Source: Roseobacter sp. (GTDB lineage Bacteria > Pseudomonadota > Alphaproteobacteria > Rhodobacterales > Rhodobacteraceae). Taken from it: a DNA stretch of 64,000 bases. This document shows positions 47,828-57,884 of this stretch, piece after piece. The notes beneath the pieces were generated by a model that saw only the letters and a list, made by a program, of their open reading frames with translations, did not search any database and was not told the DNA's origin. The stretch's first letter is position 1. Each line of letters begins with the position of its first letter. The stretch covers positions 245,638-309,637 of the forward strand of contig PCCY01000021.1 in the NCBI GenBank assembly GCA_002731875.1, written 5' to 3'. Both the position numbers and the translations under genes were made by a program.

Positions 47828-48471
47828 GAGCGGAATATCCTTGGTTGAAGCGTTTCATGTTGCATGGCGGCGATATCCGAGAAAAAGGCGGTATTGCCCA
47901 GATCATCCAGCGTGGCACCGAGGGTGTTCTTGGCAATCTGGTCGCACAGCGGGATAAGGGACGCGAGGATCCGTTGCCCCTCGGTTTGACCCAGCGGAAC
48001 AGCACGCACCGCCGCTAATACCAGATTGCCGGCAAAAGAATGCAAATACAGCGCTGCGGTCAAATCGACGTCCAGTTGCATGTGCGCAGCAGCGTGACCA
48101 ACGGCGACAGGATAGCAAAGCGCAGCCGGATGACCGCCCCAGATCGCGGCAGTTGTTTGGCTGAATGCGTTGCCTTGAAGCTGTGTTTCAAGGATACGCT
48201 CGCTAGAGGTTGAGATCGCCAGAGCCGTTTGGTTCACTTGCTCCAAAGCAGCGTGAGACCGGCACCCATGCGCCGCGCGTAACAGGATGCAGTCGTTTCG
48301 CCCGCTGCCATGGTTTAGTACATCCGATATCCATTGTTCAAGGTCGGAAGCCTTCCCGACTGCCCCGCTTTGAAAGACTGTTTCCAGCCCATGCGAATAG
48401 GCAAATGCACCAACGGGAAAGGCAGGTGACAGCCACTGCGCAAGGGTCAGAACGTCATGTTCAGTGTTCAT
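47824..48471 (-). CDS. ureF: UreF, urease accessory protein
   Basis: UreF bridges UreD-bound urease and UreG during nickel insertion. From the ATG at 48471 it has 215 residues, beginning [30 protein letters not shown] (in parts), the typical UreF start; the start lies inside the end of ureE. The C-terminal region ([23 protein letters not shown]) is conserved. The longer reading to 48522 would overlap the ureE histidine tail and is not preferred. Confidence 0.93.
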   Translation of the reverse strand: MNTEHDVLTLAQWLSPAFPVGAFAYSHGLETVFQSGAVGKASDLEQWISDVLNHGSGRNDCILLRAAHGCRSHAALEQVNQTALAISTSSERILETQLQGNAFSQTTAAIWGGHPAALCYPVAVGHAAAHMQLDVDLTAALYLHSFAGNLVLAAVRAVPLGQTEGQRILASLIPLCDQIAKNTLGATLDDLGNTAFFSDIAAMQHETLQPRIFRS

Positions 48472-48934
48472 GTGCGGTGGCGACATGGTCATGGGAATGG
48501 GTGCGACCATGGCCATATGCACCGCCTTCTGGGTTAAACGGAGCGGTCAGCGGCTCAACCACAGCACCGAGGTGCTCGAGCATGTGGCCAATGACGGGAT
48601 CGGCCTGTATCAGCAGGTGGTCCGAATTGATCTGGCAGGGCGTATGACGGTTGCCAACATGCCAAGCCAGTCGCACAAGATCGCTGCCCCATACTTTGTA
48701 AAGCTCTTCAACGCCCGCGGTGATCCGGACCAATCCGCCGTTATCGAGCTCAAGCGCATCGCCATCATCCAGAGAGGTTGTCTGTGCCAAATTCACGATG
48801 AAGGGCTCACCCGATGTCATCGTCAACCGCTTGCGGCGCAAAAACCGCCCAGTGTAATCCAGCTCGCAAGTTGTTGCCGGGCCATCCCAATGACCCTTGC
48901 GATGCAGGGTTTGTGCGATAGGAAGTTGTGTCAT
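48461..48934 (-). CDS. ureE: UreE, nickel-binding urease accessory protein
   Basis: UreE delivers nickel for the urease metallocentre. The 157-residue protein has an N-terminal substrate-like domain, a metal-binding domain with AWHVGNRHTPCQ and DPVIGHMLEHLGA, and a histidine-rich tail ([16 protein letters not shown]) able to bind extra nickel. It follows ureC by nine bases and its end overlaps the ureF start. Confidence 0.95.
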   Translation of the reverse strand: MTQLPIAQTLHRKGHWDGPATTCELDYTGRFLRRKRLTMTSGEPFIVNLAQTTSLDDGDALELDNGGLVRITAGVEELYKVWGSDLVRLAWHVGNRHTPCQINSDHLLIQADPVIGHMLEHLGAVVEPLTAPFNPEGGAYGHGRTHSHDHVATAHEH

Positions 48935-48943
48935 GGTGTCCTC

Positions 48944-50653
48944 TCAGAACATGAAGTAGCGTTGGGCCATCGGCAACACGTCGGCGGGTTGGCAGGTCAG
49001 CAGAACGCCGTCCGCCCGCACTTCGTAGGTTTCGGGGTGTACGTCGATTTGCGGCAGGGCATCGTTCAGGACCATGTCGGCCTTGCCAATGGACCGCGTG
49101 TTTTTCACCGCAACCGTTTGTTTTGACAGCCCCAAGGTGGTACCAATCCCCGCAGCTTGTGCTGCCGCCGAGACAAAGCTGACCGACGTATGTCGTAGTG
49201 CAGTGCCATAGGCACCGAACATCGGGCGGCTGTAAACGGGTTGCGGTGTGGGGATCGACGCATTTGGATCGCCCATCTGCGCCACGACAATGGTGCCTGC
49301 CATCAAGACCATCTCGGGTTTGACGCCAAAGAATGCAGGGTTCCACAACACCAGATCAGCCCGTTTACCCACCGAAATATCACCGATGACATGACTGACG
49401 CCTTGTGCAATTGCTGGATTGATCGTGTATTTTGCGATGTATCGCCGCACGCGCAAGTTGTCGTTGTCGCCCGTTTCCTCGGCCAATGCACCGCGTTGTT
49501 TTTTCATCTTGTCAGCGGTTTGCCACGTTCGGATCAGCACCTCGCCCACGCGACCCATAGCCTGTGAATCAGACGCAATAATCGAAAACGCACCGATATC
49601 GTGTAGAATATCCTCGGCGGCAATCGTCTCGCGCCGGATACGGCTTTCGGCGAAAGCGATGTCTTCGGGAATTGATTTATCAAGGTGGTGACAGACCATC
49701 AGCATATCCAGATGCTCTTCCAGCGTGTTCACCGTGAAAGGTCGCGTCGGGTTGGTTGAGGACGGCAGCACATTCGCATTCCCACAAATCTTGATAATAT
49801 CCGGCGCATGTCCTCCCCCCGCACCTTCAGTATGGAAAGCATGGATGGTGCGGCCCTTCATCGCATCGACGGTATGTTCGACAAAGCCGCTTTCGTTCAA
49901 TGTATCGGTGTGGATCATCACCTGAACGTCCATGTCGTCGGCCACCGTCAGACAGCAATCAATGGCTGCTGGGGTCGTGCCCCAATCCTCGTGCAGTTTC
50001 AGGGCACAGGCACCAGCATTAACCATTTCGACCAAAGCATCGGGTTGGCTGGCATTGCCTTTGCCCGAAAGGCCGATGTTCATAGGGATGCCGTCAAAAG
50101 ATTGCAACATCCGGCCGATGTGCCAGGGCCCGGGTGTACAGGTCGTCGCCAGCGTCCCATGCGCCGGGCCGGTTCCGCCGCCAAAACAGGTGGTCACGCC
50201 GGAATGCAAGGAGTCCTCCATCTGCTGGGGGCAGATAAAGTGGATATGACTGTCCATACCGCCCGCAGTCAGAATGCGACCCTCCCCCGCGATGACTTCG
50301 GTGCCAGGGCCGACGATGATATTAACGCCCGACTGCGTGTCGGGGTTGCCCGCTTTGCCAATGGCGTGAATCAGCCCGTCTTTTAACGCAACGTCAGCTT
50401 TGTAGATGCCGGAATGATCCACGATCAACGCATTGGTAATGACGGTGTCGACCGCACCGCCTGATCGGGTGACTTGGGATTGCCCCATGCCGTCGCGGAT
50501 GGTTTTGCCGCCGCCAAACTTTACCTCCTCGCCGTAGCTGGTCAGGTCGCGTTCCACCTCGATCACAAGATCTGTATCAGCAAGCCTGAGCCGGTCACCC
50601 GTCGTGGGACCATACATCGCGGCATATTGTGCGCGGGGTATCTGGGTGGGCAT
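48944..50653 (-). CDS. ureC: Urease alpha subunit
   Basis: UreC holds the dinickel active site that hydrolyses urea to ammonia and carbamate. The 569-residue protein has the metal-ligand HIHFICPQQ, the bridging carbamylated lysine in [14 protein letters not shown], and the mobile flap with [22 protein letters not shown] in parts. The usual length is about 566-572, so it is complete. Its ATG overlaps the ureB stop by one base (TAATG). Confidence 0.98.
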   Translation of the reverse strand: MPTQIPRAQYAAMYGPTTGDRLRLADTDLVIEVERDLTSYGEEVKFGGGKTIRDGMGQSQVTRSGGAVDTVITNALIVDHSGIYKADVALKDGLIHAIGKAGNPDTQSGVNIIVGPGTEVIAGEGRILTAGGMDSHIHFICPQQMEDSLHSGVTTCFGGGTGPAHGTLATTCTPGPWHIGRMLQSFDGIPMNIGLSGKGNASQPDALVEMVNAGACALKLHEDWGTTPAAIDCCLTVADDMDVQVMIHTDTLNESGFVEHTVDAMKGRTIHAFHTEGAGGGHAPDIIKICGNANVLPSSTNPTRPFTVNTLEEHLDMLMVCHHLDKSIPEDIAFAESRIRRETIAAEDILHDIGAFSIIASDSQAMGRVGEVLIRTWQTADKMKKQRGALAEETGDNDNLRVRRYIAKYTINPAIAQGVSHVIGDISVGKRADLVLWNPAFFGVKPEMVLMAGTIVVAQMGDPNASIPTPQPVYSRPMFGAYGTALRHTSVSFVSAAAQAAGIGTTLGLSKQTVAVKNTRSIGKADMVLNDALPQIDVHPETYEVRADGVLLTCQPADVLPMAQRYFMF

Positions 50654-50958
50654 TAGAGGTCTCCCATAACTTGGGCGTTAAAGCCAAAAATACGACGGGC
50701 CCCGCCGATCGGAATCAATTGCACCTCGCGGCGTTGGCCGGGTTCAAACCGCACTGCGGTGCCGGAGGCGATGTCGAGGCGCAGACCCCGCGCGATGCTG
50801 CGGTCGAATTCCAGCGCCGGGTTGGTTTCGGCGAAATGATAGTGGCTACCGACCTGAACCGGCCGGTCGCCGGTGTTGGCCACTATCAGGGTAACGGCCT
50901 GCGCACCCGAATTCAGGGTCAGTGTGCCGGAGGCAGGAAAAACCTCGCCGGGGATCAT
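50653..50958 (-). CDS. ureB: Urease beta subunit
   Basis: UreB is a small structural subunit of the urease trimer. The 101-residue protein starts [16 protein letters not shown] and has [18 protein letters not shown], both typical. The C-terminal part keeps [15 protein letters not shown]. Its start overlaps the stop of the small upstream ORF (ATGA), and its stop overlaps the ureC start. Confidence 0.97.
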   Translation of the reverse strand: MIPGEVFPASGTLTLNSGAQAVTLIVANTGDRPVQVGSHYHFAETNPALEFDRSIARGLRLDIASGTAVRFEPGQRREVQLIPIGGARRIFGFNAQVMGDL

Positions 50959-51122
50959 CTGCGGGTCGCCAGCAGGACCGAGGCCGCCACAATGAGCAAA
51001 ATCCCCCCGACGACAGGCAGCCAGCCGGGATCATTCAGGTGATGATGTAGATTTGCGTTGTTATGCGCTGCGGCCAACGTGGCGGTGAACAGGTAAAAAA
51101 ATGGGGCAAGCAGATGTTTCAT
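50955..51122 (-). CDS. Small His-rich membrane peptide encoded between ureA and ureB (55 aa)
   Basis: This 55-residue frame starts at ATG 51122 after GAAGGA and ends TGA, overlapping the ureB ATG (ATGA). It encodes an N-terminal signal-like helix ([20 protein letters not shown]), a polar stretch with [12 protein letters not shown], a transmembrane helix of about 18 residues, and ends ATRR. Its placement, ribosome site and coupled stop support a real gene. The His cluster could bind nickel. I know no established name for it; small ORFs at this place occur in related urease operons, from memory. Confidence 0.7.
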   Translation of the reverse strand: MKHLLAPFFYLFTATLAAAHNNANLHHHLNDPGWLPVVGGILLIVAASVLLATRR

Positions 51123-51143
51123 TTCAGGTCCTTCTGTACAGGT

Positions 51144-51446
51144 TCAACGAATGGGGTTGTGGACAGTAACCAGCTTGGTCCCGTCGGGAAATGTGGCTTC
51201 GACCTGCACTTCGTGGATCATCTCAGCGATGCCTTCCATGCATAGATCGCGGGTGACGACGTGGCCACCGGCCTCCATCATATCGGCGACGGAACGCCCG
51301 TCGCGCGCGCCCTCGACGACCGTGTCAGTGATCAAGGCGATGGCTTCGGGATGGTTCAGCTTGACCCCCCGGGCCAAGCGTTTTCGGGCGACTTCGGCGG
51401 CCATTGCAATCAGCAGTTTGTCTTTTTCGCGGGGGGTCAGCTGCAT
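51144..51446 (-). CDS. ureA: Urease gamma subunit
   Basis: UreA is the 100-residue gamma subunit of urease. It starts [20 protein letters not shown] and shows [13 protein letters not shown] and the C-terminal [18 protein letters not shown], all hallmarks of the family. It follows ureD by three bases. Confidence 0.98.
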   Translation of the reverse strand: MQLTPREKDKLLIAMAAEVARKRLARGVKLNHPEAIALITDTVVEGARDGRSVADMMEAGGHVVTRDLCMEGIAEMIHEVQVEATFPDGTKLVTVHNPIR

Positions 51447-51449
51447 GGT

Positions 51450-52268
51450 CTATAGTCTCCACGACGTGGGTAAAGTGTTGTTGGAAAGAAGTTCAAGGAT
51501 GGGCACCAAGTTGCGCCGAAGCTCAAAACCATCGGCGGCAAGCTGGCGGATCACCAACACATCGTCAGCTAGCATGCTGGCACCGGCAGTTTCAGGCAGC
51601 AGGGCGCGCACCGCTTTGAGATGGTTCTGCGCTCTCGGGCCGACCATCACGACGCCTGCCATGGCACCGGCCCCATCTCCAACGGCGGCGCGGGCGAGGT
51701 GTGCGGCGGCGTCTCCGTGCAGATCCATGCCGTTGATATAGAGCGGGCGGCCATCTCGGGTGATCCGGATACGGTCTTGAAAACTCACGTCGCGCAACAC
51801 TTCGCGCATAGCTGCGCGGCCAAAGACGACGGACTCCACCATCAACAGACGGGCGTGCTGGGCCAGCTCGACATTCAAACGGCGCCGAAGGGCGCAACGC
51901 TCAAACAGGATCAACTCTTGTGGCAGCCAATTCAGGCTGGCCCCGTCCTGAACCGACACGTCGGTGGTAACGCGGGCAATCTCGCCACTTTGTGCCCTGT
52001 AGGCGCGCTCGGCGGCTTGGGTGGTAATGCTCAGGGCGGCACCTGTCTGCACCTTCAGGGAAAGGGAAAACTGATCGCCGCCGGTGATGCCACCCGCCGT
52101 ATTGACCAGTATTGCTTCGGCATCCGGTCGGTGGGTCTGTGGAAGTACCAACCTGAGCGCTCCTGATTGGCGCAGGTCGTGCAGGCGGGTCATGCCGTGC
52201 TCATCCCCAAAGACAGACAGCTTCCCCGAGCCAATTGCGCGCGGTTGGGACAGCCCCGTTTGAGGCAA
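51450..52268 (-). CDS. ureD: UreD, urease accessory protein
   Basis: UreD (UreH) binds apo-urease and channels nickel from UreG. The 272-residue protein has AILVNTAGGITGGDQFSL, the TQAAERAYRA helix start and LPQELILFERCALRRR, as in the family. It opens the leftward urease operon. The only start for this length is TTG at 52268, with weak ribosome site; an ATG at codon 26 would cut the N-terminal region. The 412-base gap to urtA serves both directions. Confidence 0.93.
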   Translation of the reverse strand: MPQTGLSQPRAIGSGKLSVFGDEHGMTRLHDLRQSGALRLVLPQTHRPDAEAILVNTAGGITGGDQFSLSLKVQTGAALSITTQAAERAYRAQSGEIARVTTDVSVQDGASLNWLPQELILFERCALRRRLNVELAQHARLLMVESVVFGRAAMREVLRDVSFQDRIRITRDGRPLYINGMDLHGDAAAHLARAAVGDGAGAMAGVVMVGPRAQNHLKAVRALLPETAGASMLADDVLVIRQLAADGFELRRNLVPILELLSNNTLPTSWRL

Positions 52269-52680
52269 ATCGATATGAAGGGATTGGTTGATAAGTGGCT
52301 CCGGCGATCTGTCGTGTCGCCTGTAATTCCATCACATAGAGCAGCGATGCGGCAGAGATTAGACGAAAAGCATTCGCCGAAATCGTGCAAACGATCAAAT
52401 GCAAGGCAGTTACGGCGAATGACGCACAACATTTGAGCATTCTCGTATGATGAATGACTTAATGCACAGACAAATTTGCCCTTAGTGCTGCGACGCAACA
52501 ACCATAGCGCATCCCAGACTGTCGAATCGCGACAGAGAAAGAATGGGTGTGTGACGACCGGATGAATTGGACCTCAGAACGGCCGCCACACGGTTTGCAA
52601 CATTTAAGTTGCAGGGAGTAGCTAATCGCCATGTCTTGCGAGAGCAAGGTGCGGCCGGTGTCCCTGCGCGGAGATATCAT
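52269..52680. other. Divergent urease/urea-transport control region with nested hairpins
   Basis: This gap holds no large gene. Seen: an 8-bp outer pair ATTCGCCG (52372-52379) with CGGCGAAT (52413-52420), enclosing ATCGT-GCAA-ACGAT (52382-52395), a hairpin with a GNRA-type tetraloop; an inverted repeat TGCAAC-N6-GTTGCA (52596-52613), 67 bases before the urtA start; and a short leader ORF before urtA. I looked for a sigma-54 promoter (GG and GC 12 bases apart) near 52580-52600 and did not find the right spacing. Confidence 0.5.
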
Positions 52681-52684
52681 ATGA
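52631..52684 (+). CDS. Possible 17-codon leader peptide overlapping the urtA start
   Basis: An ATG at 52631, 12 bases after GGGAG, opens a 17-codon frame (MSCESKVRPV and seven more) whose TGA (52682-52684) overlaps the urtA ATG. This could couple urtA translation to the leader. No amino-acid bias suggests attenuation. It may be fortuitous. Confidence 0.3.
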   Translation: MSCESKVRPVSLRGDII

Positions 52685-53955
52685 AAACGAAAATTGCTCT
52701 TGCGACTGCTCTTGCCACATTAACGAGCCTACCTGCCATGGCCGCTGATTGCCCGATCAAAGTGGGGGTGCTGCACTCGCTGTCCGGTACGATGGCGATT
52801 TCGGAAACCACATTGAAAGACACGATGCTGATGCTGATTGATCAGCAAAACGCCAAGGGCGGAGTGCTGGGCTGTCAACTTGAAGCGGTTGTGGTCGATC
52901 CCGCGTCTGACTGGCCACTATTTGCCGAAAAGGCCCGCGAATTGCTAACGGTGCAGGATGTCGATGTCATCTTTGGCAACTGGACCAGCGTAAGCCGGAA
53001 ATCTGTTCTGCCGGTTATTGAAGAGTTGAACGGCTTACTGTTTTACCCCGTGCAATACGAAGGCGAAGAGAGCTCCAAGAACGTTTTTTACACAGGAGCC
53101 GCGCCGAACCAGCAGGCCATCCCCGCGACCGATTACCTTTTGGAAGAACTGGGCATCGAGAAATTCGCGCTGCTGGGTACCGATTATGTCTACCCCCGCA
53201 CAACCAATAATATCCTAGAATCCTATCTGAAGTCCAAAGGCGTTGCCGAGGACGATATCTTTGTGAACTACACGCCATTCGGCCATTCCGACTGGTCCAA
53301 GATCGTCGCCGATGTCGCAGCACTCGGTGCGGACGGCAAGAAAGTCGGCGTGATATCGACCATCAACGGGGATGCGAACATCGGTTTCTACAAAGAGCTT
53401 TCAGCAGCTGGCATTTCTGCCGATGACATACCGGTGGTGGCGTTTTCGGTCGGCGAGGAAGAACTTTCGGGTCTGGATACGAGCAACCTTGTCGGCCACC
53501 TTGCCGCGTGGAACTATTTCCAATCCGCAGACACGCCCGCTAACGCCGAATGGATCGCTGCGTGGAAAGACCGCATGGGCAAAGACCGCGTCACCAATGA
53601 CCCCATGGAGGCCCATTATATCGGCTTCAACATGTGGGTAAACGCGGTGGAGGCTGCGGGGAGTGCCGACGTGGACGCCGTGCGTACGGCAATGTACGGG
53701 CAGGAATTTCCAAACCTGACCGGAGGCACCGCTGTTATGTTGCCCAACCACCACCTCGCCAAACCGGTATTGATCGGGGAGATCACAGCGGATGGCCAGT
53801 TCGATATCATCAGCCAGACTTCGGAAGTGCCGGGGGATGCGTGGACTGATTTCCTGCCGGAATCCGCCAAGCTGGAGTCGGATTGGAAGGATTTGGGCTG
53901 CGGTATGTACAATACCGAGACAAAAAGCTGCGTGCAGATTTTGTCTAACTACTGA
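52681..53955 (+). CDS. urtA: UrtA, urea ABC transporter substrate-binding protein
   Basis: UrtA binds urea in the periplasm. The 424-residue protein starts at ATG 52681 after GGAGA, has a signal peptide ending PAMAAD, and a type-1 periplasmic-binding fold with VGVLHSLSGTMAISE, FGNWTSVSRKSVLPV and LLFYPVQYEGEE, all typical of the UrtA/AmiC branch. The gene diverges from the urease operon and leads urtABCDE. Confidence 0.97.
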   Translation: MKTKIALATALATLTSLPAMAADCPIKVGVLHSLSGTMAISETTLKDTMLMLIDQQNAKGGVLGCQLEAVVVDPASDWPLFAEKARELLTVQDVDVIFGNWTSVSRKSVLPVIEELNGLLFYPVQYEGEESSKNVFYTGAAPNQQAIPATDYLLEELGIEKFALLGTDYVYPRTTNNILESYLKSKGVAEDDIFVNYTPFGHSDWSKIVADVAALGADGKKVGVISTINGDANIGFYKELSAAGISADDIPVVAFSVGEEELSGLDTSNLVGHLAAWNYFQSADTPANAEWIAAWKDRMGKDRVTNDPMEAHYIGFNMWVNAVEAAGSADVDAVRTAMYGQEFPNLTGGTAVMLPNHHLAKPVLIGEITADGQFDIISQTSEVPGDAWTDFLPESAKLESDWKDLGCGMYNTETKSCVQILSNY

Positions 53956-54014
53956 CCCAACCGCGAGGGCACGTTACGGCGTGTCCTCCGCCCCTGATTT
54001 CCTGGAATTTGCTT

Positions 54015-55964
54015 ATGAAGACCTTGCTGCTGGCCTTGTGCTTTGCGCTCTCCTTACCCACTTGGGGGTCGGCTCAAACGACCTCCGTTCAAGACGTATT
54101 ACAAAGCCAACGGGCGTTGATCGAACAAAGTTCGCGGCGCACCATTGGCCCGGCGATTGATGCGATCGTCGCGAGTGGACTGCCACAGATGCAGACCGTG
54201 CTGGAGGTTTGGCAGAACAAGGACATGTGGCAACGAAGGGCAGATGGACTGTTTTTCGCTGCGACAAAGAACGCGGACGGTACGTATACGCTGCAAAGTT
54301 TCGACGACGGTGCGGATGCAGGCAACGCCGCCTCCGCCGACCTCGATCAACTCAAACCCAACAGCGGTGTGCGGGCAATGATCGCCACCGCTTTGGTGCA
54401 GTTTCAACTGTCCGATCCCAACCCCGCCAAACGCGTTGATGCGCTGAACTCGATCGCCCGTGATCCCGAGGCGGCACTGCTCATACCGTTGCGCGCCTCG
54501 ATCGCAAGCGAGACAGATGCGGATATCCTGGCCCGGAAGGAGCGATTGGAACGGTTGATGACCATGGCTTATGACAGCGATGAGTCACGTCGCGTGGCCG
54601 CGATTACCGAGATGTCAGGGGATCTGGGAGTTGATTTTCGCGCAACCCTTAATCCCCTTCTTGCCACAACCCGTGTTATCTCGCGAACCAAGCCGGACGC
54701 GAATATCGCCCAAGAGGTGATTGCCGGCTCCGATGCGCTGACACGTAGTTCAGCATATGCGCTCTTGGTCGATGCGGATATCGCCCCAGCCGAGATTACG
54801 GCGGATGCCCGAGATGCAGCGCTTCGGGCGAACATTGAAGGAGGCCGGATCGCGGGTTTTCCAGTGGCGCAATTGTCCACCGAAGCCGCACGTGACAGGG
54901 CTTATGATGCGCTTGTCGCCAGTGACCTGGCACCGCCCCGGATAACTCAAGCAGACATCGACGCAAGCCTTTCGAGTTTTCGCTTCTTCGATGTCTATAC
55001 GGAATCTTCCCAGGCGGTCACCACAGCTGCCAAGGCTGCAATCGCCTCGACCGAAACACGGGTCGCGATCAGTCAGGCGGCGGATCTAGGTCTTGACGCT
55101 CTTTCGCTAGCGTCGATCTATTTTCTTGCCGCCATTGGCCTCGCCATCACTTTTGGCGTCATGGGGGTCATCAATATGGCACATGGTGAATTTATCATGA
55201 TGGGTGCCTATACCGGTTACGTGGTGCAGATATTTGTGCCAAACCACACTGCTTCGATCTTGATCGCGGTTCCGCTCGCATTCGCGGTGACCTTCGCCGC
55301 CGGTGTCGCCTTGGAACGCCTGGTTGTGCGCTGGCTTTACCACCGTCCGCTTGAGACCTTGCTCGCGACCTTCGGGGTTTCCATCGCGCTGCAACAGCTG
55401 GCGAAAAACATCTTTGGCACCCAAGCTCGCCCGCTGACTTCTCCCGCTTGGTTGGATGGGGCATGGGTCATCAACGATATGGTTTCCATCAGCTACATCC
55501 GCATTGCTATTTTCATTCTCGCGCTACTGTTTCTGGCCCTGTTCCTGTTCATCATGAAACGCACGCGGCTGGGTTTGGAAACGCGCGCAGTTACACAAAA
55601 CCCCCGTATGGCGGCGAGTATGGGGATCAATCCCGATCGCGTAAACATGCTGACCTTCGGGCTTGGGTCCGGCATTGCCGGGATCGCAGGGGTGGCGATC
55701 GGTTTGTTTGCCAAAGTAACCTCGGAAATGGGCAGCGACTACATCGTGCAGAGTTTTATGACGGTGGTTGTTGGCGGCGTCGGAAACATCTGGGGCACGC
55801 TGGCAGGGGCGGCGATGATTGGCGGCTTTCAAAAGAGTGTTGAATTCCTGAACCCTTCAAACACCTTGGCGGCCCAGACCTATATGATCATTTTCATCAT
55901 CATATTCATTCAGTTCCGGCCACGGGGGATTATCGCCCTCAAAGGCCGTGCGGCGGGGGATTAA
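54015..55964 (+). CDS. urtB: UrtB, urea ABC transporter permease with periplasmic solenoid domain
   Basis: UrtB is one of two permeases of the urea importer. From ATG 54015 the 649-residue protein has a signal peptide, then about 330 residues of short helical repeats (many DALNSIARDPEAA-like segments) that should be periplasmic, then the LivH-like permease domain (about 355-645) with GVMGVINMAHGEFIMMGAY in parts and VVVGGVGNIWGTLAGA. This two-part design is typical of UrtB. Confidence 0.95.
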   Translation: MKTLLLALCFALSLPTWGSAQTTSVQDVLQSQRALIEQSSRRTIGPAIDAIVASGLPQMQTVLEVWQNKDMWQRRADGLFFAATKNADGTYTLQSFDDGADAGNAASADLDQLKPNSGVRAMIATALVQFQLSDPNPAKRVDALNSIARDPEAALLIPLRASIASETDADILARKERLERLMTMAYDSDESRRVAAITEMSGDLGVDFRATLNPLLATTRVISRTKPDANIAQEVIAGSDALTRSSAYALLVDADIAPAEITADARDAALRANIEGGRIAGFPVAQLSTEAARDRAYDALVASDLAPPRITQADIDASLSSFRFFDVYTESSQAVTTAAKAAIASTETRVAISQAADLGLDALSLASIYFLAAIGLAITFGVMGVINMAHGEFIMMGAYTGYVVQIFVPNHTASILIAVPLAFAVTFAAGVALERLVVRWLYHRPLETLLATFGVSIALQQLAKNIFGTQARPLTSPAWLDGAWVINDMVSISYIRIAIFILALLFLALFLFIMKRTRLGLETRAVTQNPRMAASMGINPDRVNMLTFGLGSGIAGIAGVAIGLFAKVTSEMGSDYIVQSFMTVVVGGVGNIWGTLAGAAMIGGFQKSVEFLNPSNTLAAQTYMIIFIIIFIQFRPRGIIALKGRAAGD

Positions 55965-55968
55965 CACC

Positions 55969-57144
55969 ATGAACAGATCATTCATTGCGCGCAACCCATC
56001 GGTCCTGATCTTTCTCGGCATCCTCGCTCTGTTCACGTTGGCGGTGACGGTCCTGTCCGAAGGGTTCGGCCTCGGCCTCATTTCAACCAGTTTCATCAAG
56101 GTTTTGGGCAAGACGCTGTGCCTATGCCTGATCGCGATCGCGATGGACCTGATCTGGGGCTATACAGGCATCCTGTCGTTGGGTCATTTCGCGTTTTTCG
56201 GCCTGGGCGGCTATATGATCGGCATGTGGCTGATGTACGAACGCACCCGCCGGATCGTCGTCAGTTCGCTGTCCGAAGGGGTCCTGCCCCCGACGCCCGA
56301 AGAGATTACAGCGGGCATCGGCAACCAGATATTCGGCGTCGTGGGTAGCAGTGACTTTCCGCTGATCTGGGCCTTTGCCGATAGTTTGGTGCTGCAACTG
56401 GCCTTTGTCGTACTGGTACCCGGGCTATTGGCATTGGTCTTTGGCTGGCTGGCGTTTCGCAGCCGTGTCACAGGGGTGTACCTGTCGATTCTGACGCAAG
56501 CCATGACACTGGGCCTGTCGCTTTATCTGTTCCAGAATGCGAGCGGTTTGCGCGGAAACAATGGCTTATCTGGCTTACAAAACCTGCCCGGTGTCACTGC
56601 GCCGCAATCGGTTGTGTCACTGTGGTTCTTCTGGGCCTCGGCGCTGGCGCTCGCACTTGGCTACCTGCTGGTCGCATGGGTGGTCTCTGGCAAGTTCGGC
56701 TCCGTCATTCGGGGCATTCGAGACAACGAAGCACGAGTCCGGTTTCTGGGCTATTCGGTCGAGACCTATAAATTGGCGGTTTTTACGTTGACCGCTTGTA
56801 TCTCAGGCATAGCAGGCGCGCTTTATTACCCGCAAGCGGGCATTATCAACCCTGCCGAAGTTGCGCCAATTGCATCGATCTACCTTGCTGTGTGGGTGGC
56901 AATTGGCGGGCGCGGACGGCTTTACGGTGCGGTAATCGGTACCGCCTTGGTTAGTCTCGTCTCAAGTTGGTTTACTGGCGGACAGGCACCGGATGTCCCG
57001 TTGGGGATCTACACAGTCAAGTGGGTGGATTGGTGGCTTGTACTACTTGGCCTCAGCTTTGTGCTGGTCACGCTTTACGCACCAAACGGTATCGGCGGAC
57101 TAATCGATTTGCTCAAACGCAAGCTGAAGGAGACGGATGTATGA
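55969..57144 (+). CDS. urtC: UrtC, urea ABC transporter permease
   Basis: UrtC is the second membrane permease (LivM-like). From ATG 55969, after GGGGGA, it has 391 residues with about nine helices, the family stretch DLIWGYTGILSLGHFAFFGLGGY in parts, and VRFLGYSVETYKLAVFTLTA. Four bases separate it from the urtB stop. It ends by overlapping urtD. Confidence 0.95.
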   Translation: MNRSFIARNPSVLIFLGILALFTLAVTVLSEGFGLGLISTSFIKVLGKTLCLCLIAIAMDLIWGYTGILSLGHFAFFGLGGYMIGMWLMYERTRRIVVSSLSEGVLPPTPEEITAGIGNQIFGVVGSSDFPLIWAFADSLVLQLAFVVLVPGLLALVFGWLAFRSRVTGVYLSILTQAMTLGLSLYLFQNASGLRGNNGLSGLQNLPGVTAPQSVVSLWFFWASALALALGYLLVAWVVSGKFGSVIRGIRDNEARVRFLGYSVETYKLAVFTLTACISGIAGALYYPQAGIINPAEVAPIASIYLAVWVAIGGRGRLYGAVIGTALVSLVSSWFTGGQAPDVPLGIYTVKWVDWWLVLLGLSFVLVTLYAPNGIGGLIDLLKRKLKETDV

Positions 57145-57881
57145 ACACCCTTCTTGAAGTTTCCGGCGTGACGGTGAGCTTTGACGGTTTTCTTGCCATC
57201 AACAACCTTTCGTTCCAGATCGCCAGTGCAGAGTTACGCGCGGTGATCGGACCGAATGGTGCAGGGAAAACAACTTTCATGGACATCATCACTGGCAAAA
57301 CCCGGCCCGATTCGGGGCATATTCTGTGGGGTCACAAAAGCCTGTCCTTGATTGGCATGTCAGAGGCCAAGATCGCCCAAGCCGGGATCGGGCGCAAATT
57401 TCAAAAGCCAACTGTGTTCGAGGATCAGACCGTACAGGAGAATCTGATGATGGCCCTGCGCAAGGATCGCGCGCCTTGGGCGGTACTATTCTTCAAGCCG
57501 TCCACATCAGACTTTGAGCGCGTCGACGACCTTGCCGCCGAGATCGGGTTGAGCGACGCACTTCTGCGCGTGTCAGGAGAGTTAAGCCACGGTCAGAAAC
57601 AATGGTTGGAAATTGGCATGTTGCTGGCGCAAGAGCCGCAACTGTTGCTTGTTGATGAACCCGCCGCCGGCATGACACCTGCCGAGCGCGAAAAAACCAC
57701 CGCGATCCTCGTCGAGGCCGCAAAGACCCGTGCGGTGGTCGTGGTTGAACACGATATGGAGTTTGTCAGGCGCCTCAATTGCAAGGTCACCGTGCTGCAT
57801 GAAGGTGCAGTTCTGGCCGAGGGATCGCTGGATCATGTAACAAAGAACCAAGACGTCATTGATGTCTATTTGGGGCGCTAG
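57141..57881 (+). CDS. urtD: UrtD, urea ABC transporter ATPase
   Basis: UrtD is one of the two ATPases. From ATG 57141, overlapping the urtC stop, the 246-residue protein has Walker A GPNGAGKTTFMDIITGK, signature LSHGQKQWLEIGMLL and Walker B LLLVDEPAAGMTPAE, as in the LivG/UrtD branch. A long in-frame extension upstream is noise inside urtC. Confidence 0.96.
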   Translation: MNTLLEVSGVTVSFDGFLAINNLSFQIASAELRAVIGPNGAGKTTFMDIITGKTRPDSGHILWGHKSLSLIGMSEAKIAQAGIGRKFQKPTVFEDQTVQENLMMALRKDRAPWAVLFFKPSTSDFERVDDLAAEIGLSDALLRVSGELSHGQKQWLEIGMLLAQEPQLLLVDEPAAGMTPAEREKTTAILVEAAKTRAVVVVEHDMEFVRRLNCKVTVLHEGAVLAEGSLDHVTKNQDVIDVYLGR

Positions 57882-57884
57882 AGT

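Noticed and set aside
52560..52600. Sigma-54 promoter for urtA
   Set aside because: A TTTGCA is present but the GG partner is not 12 bases upstream of the GC.
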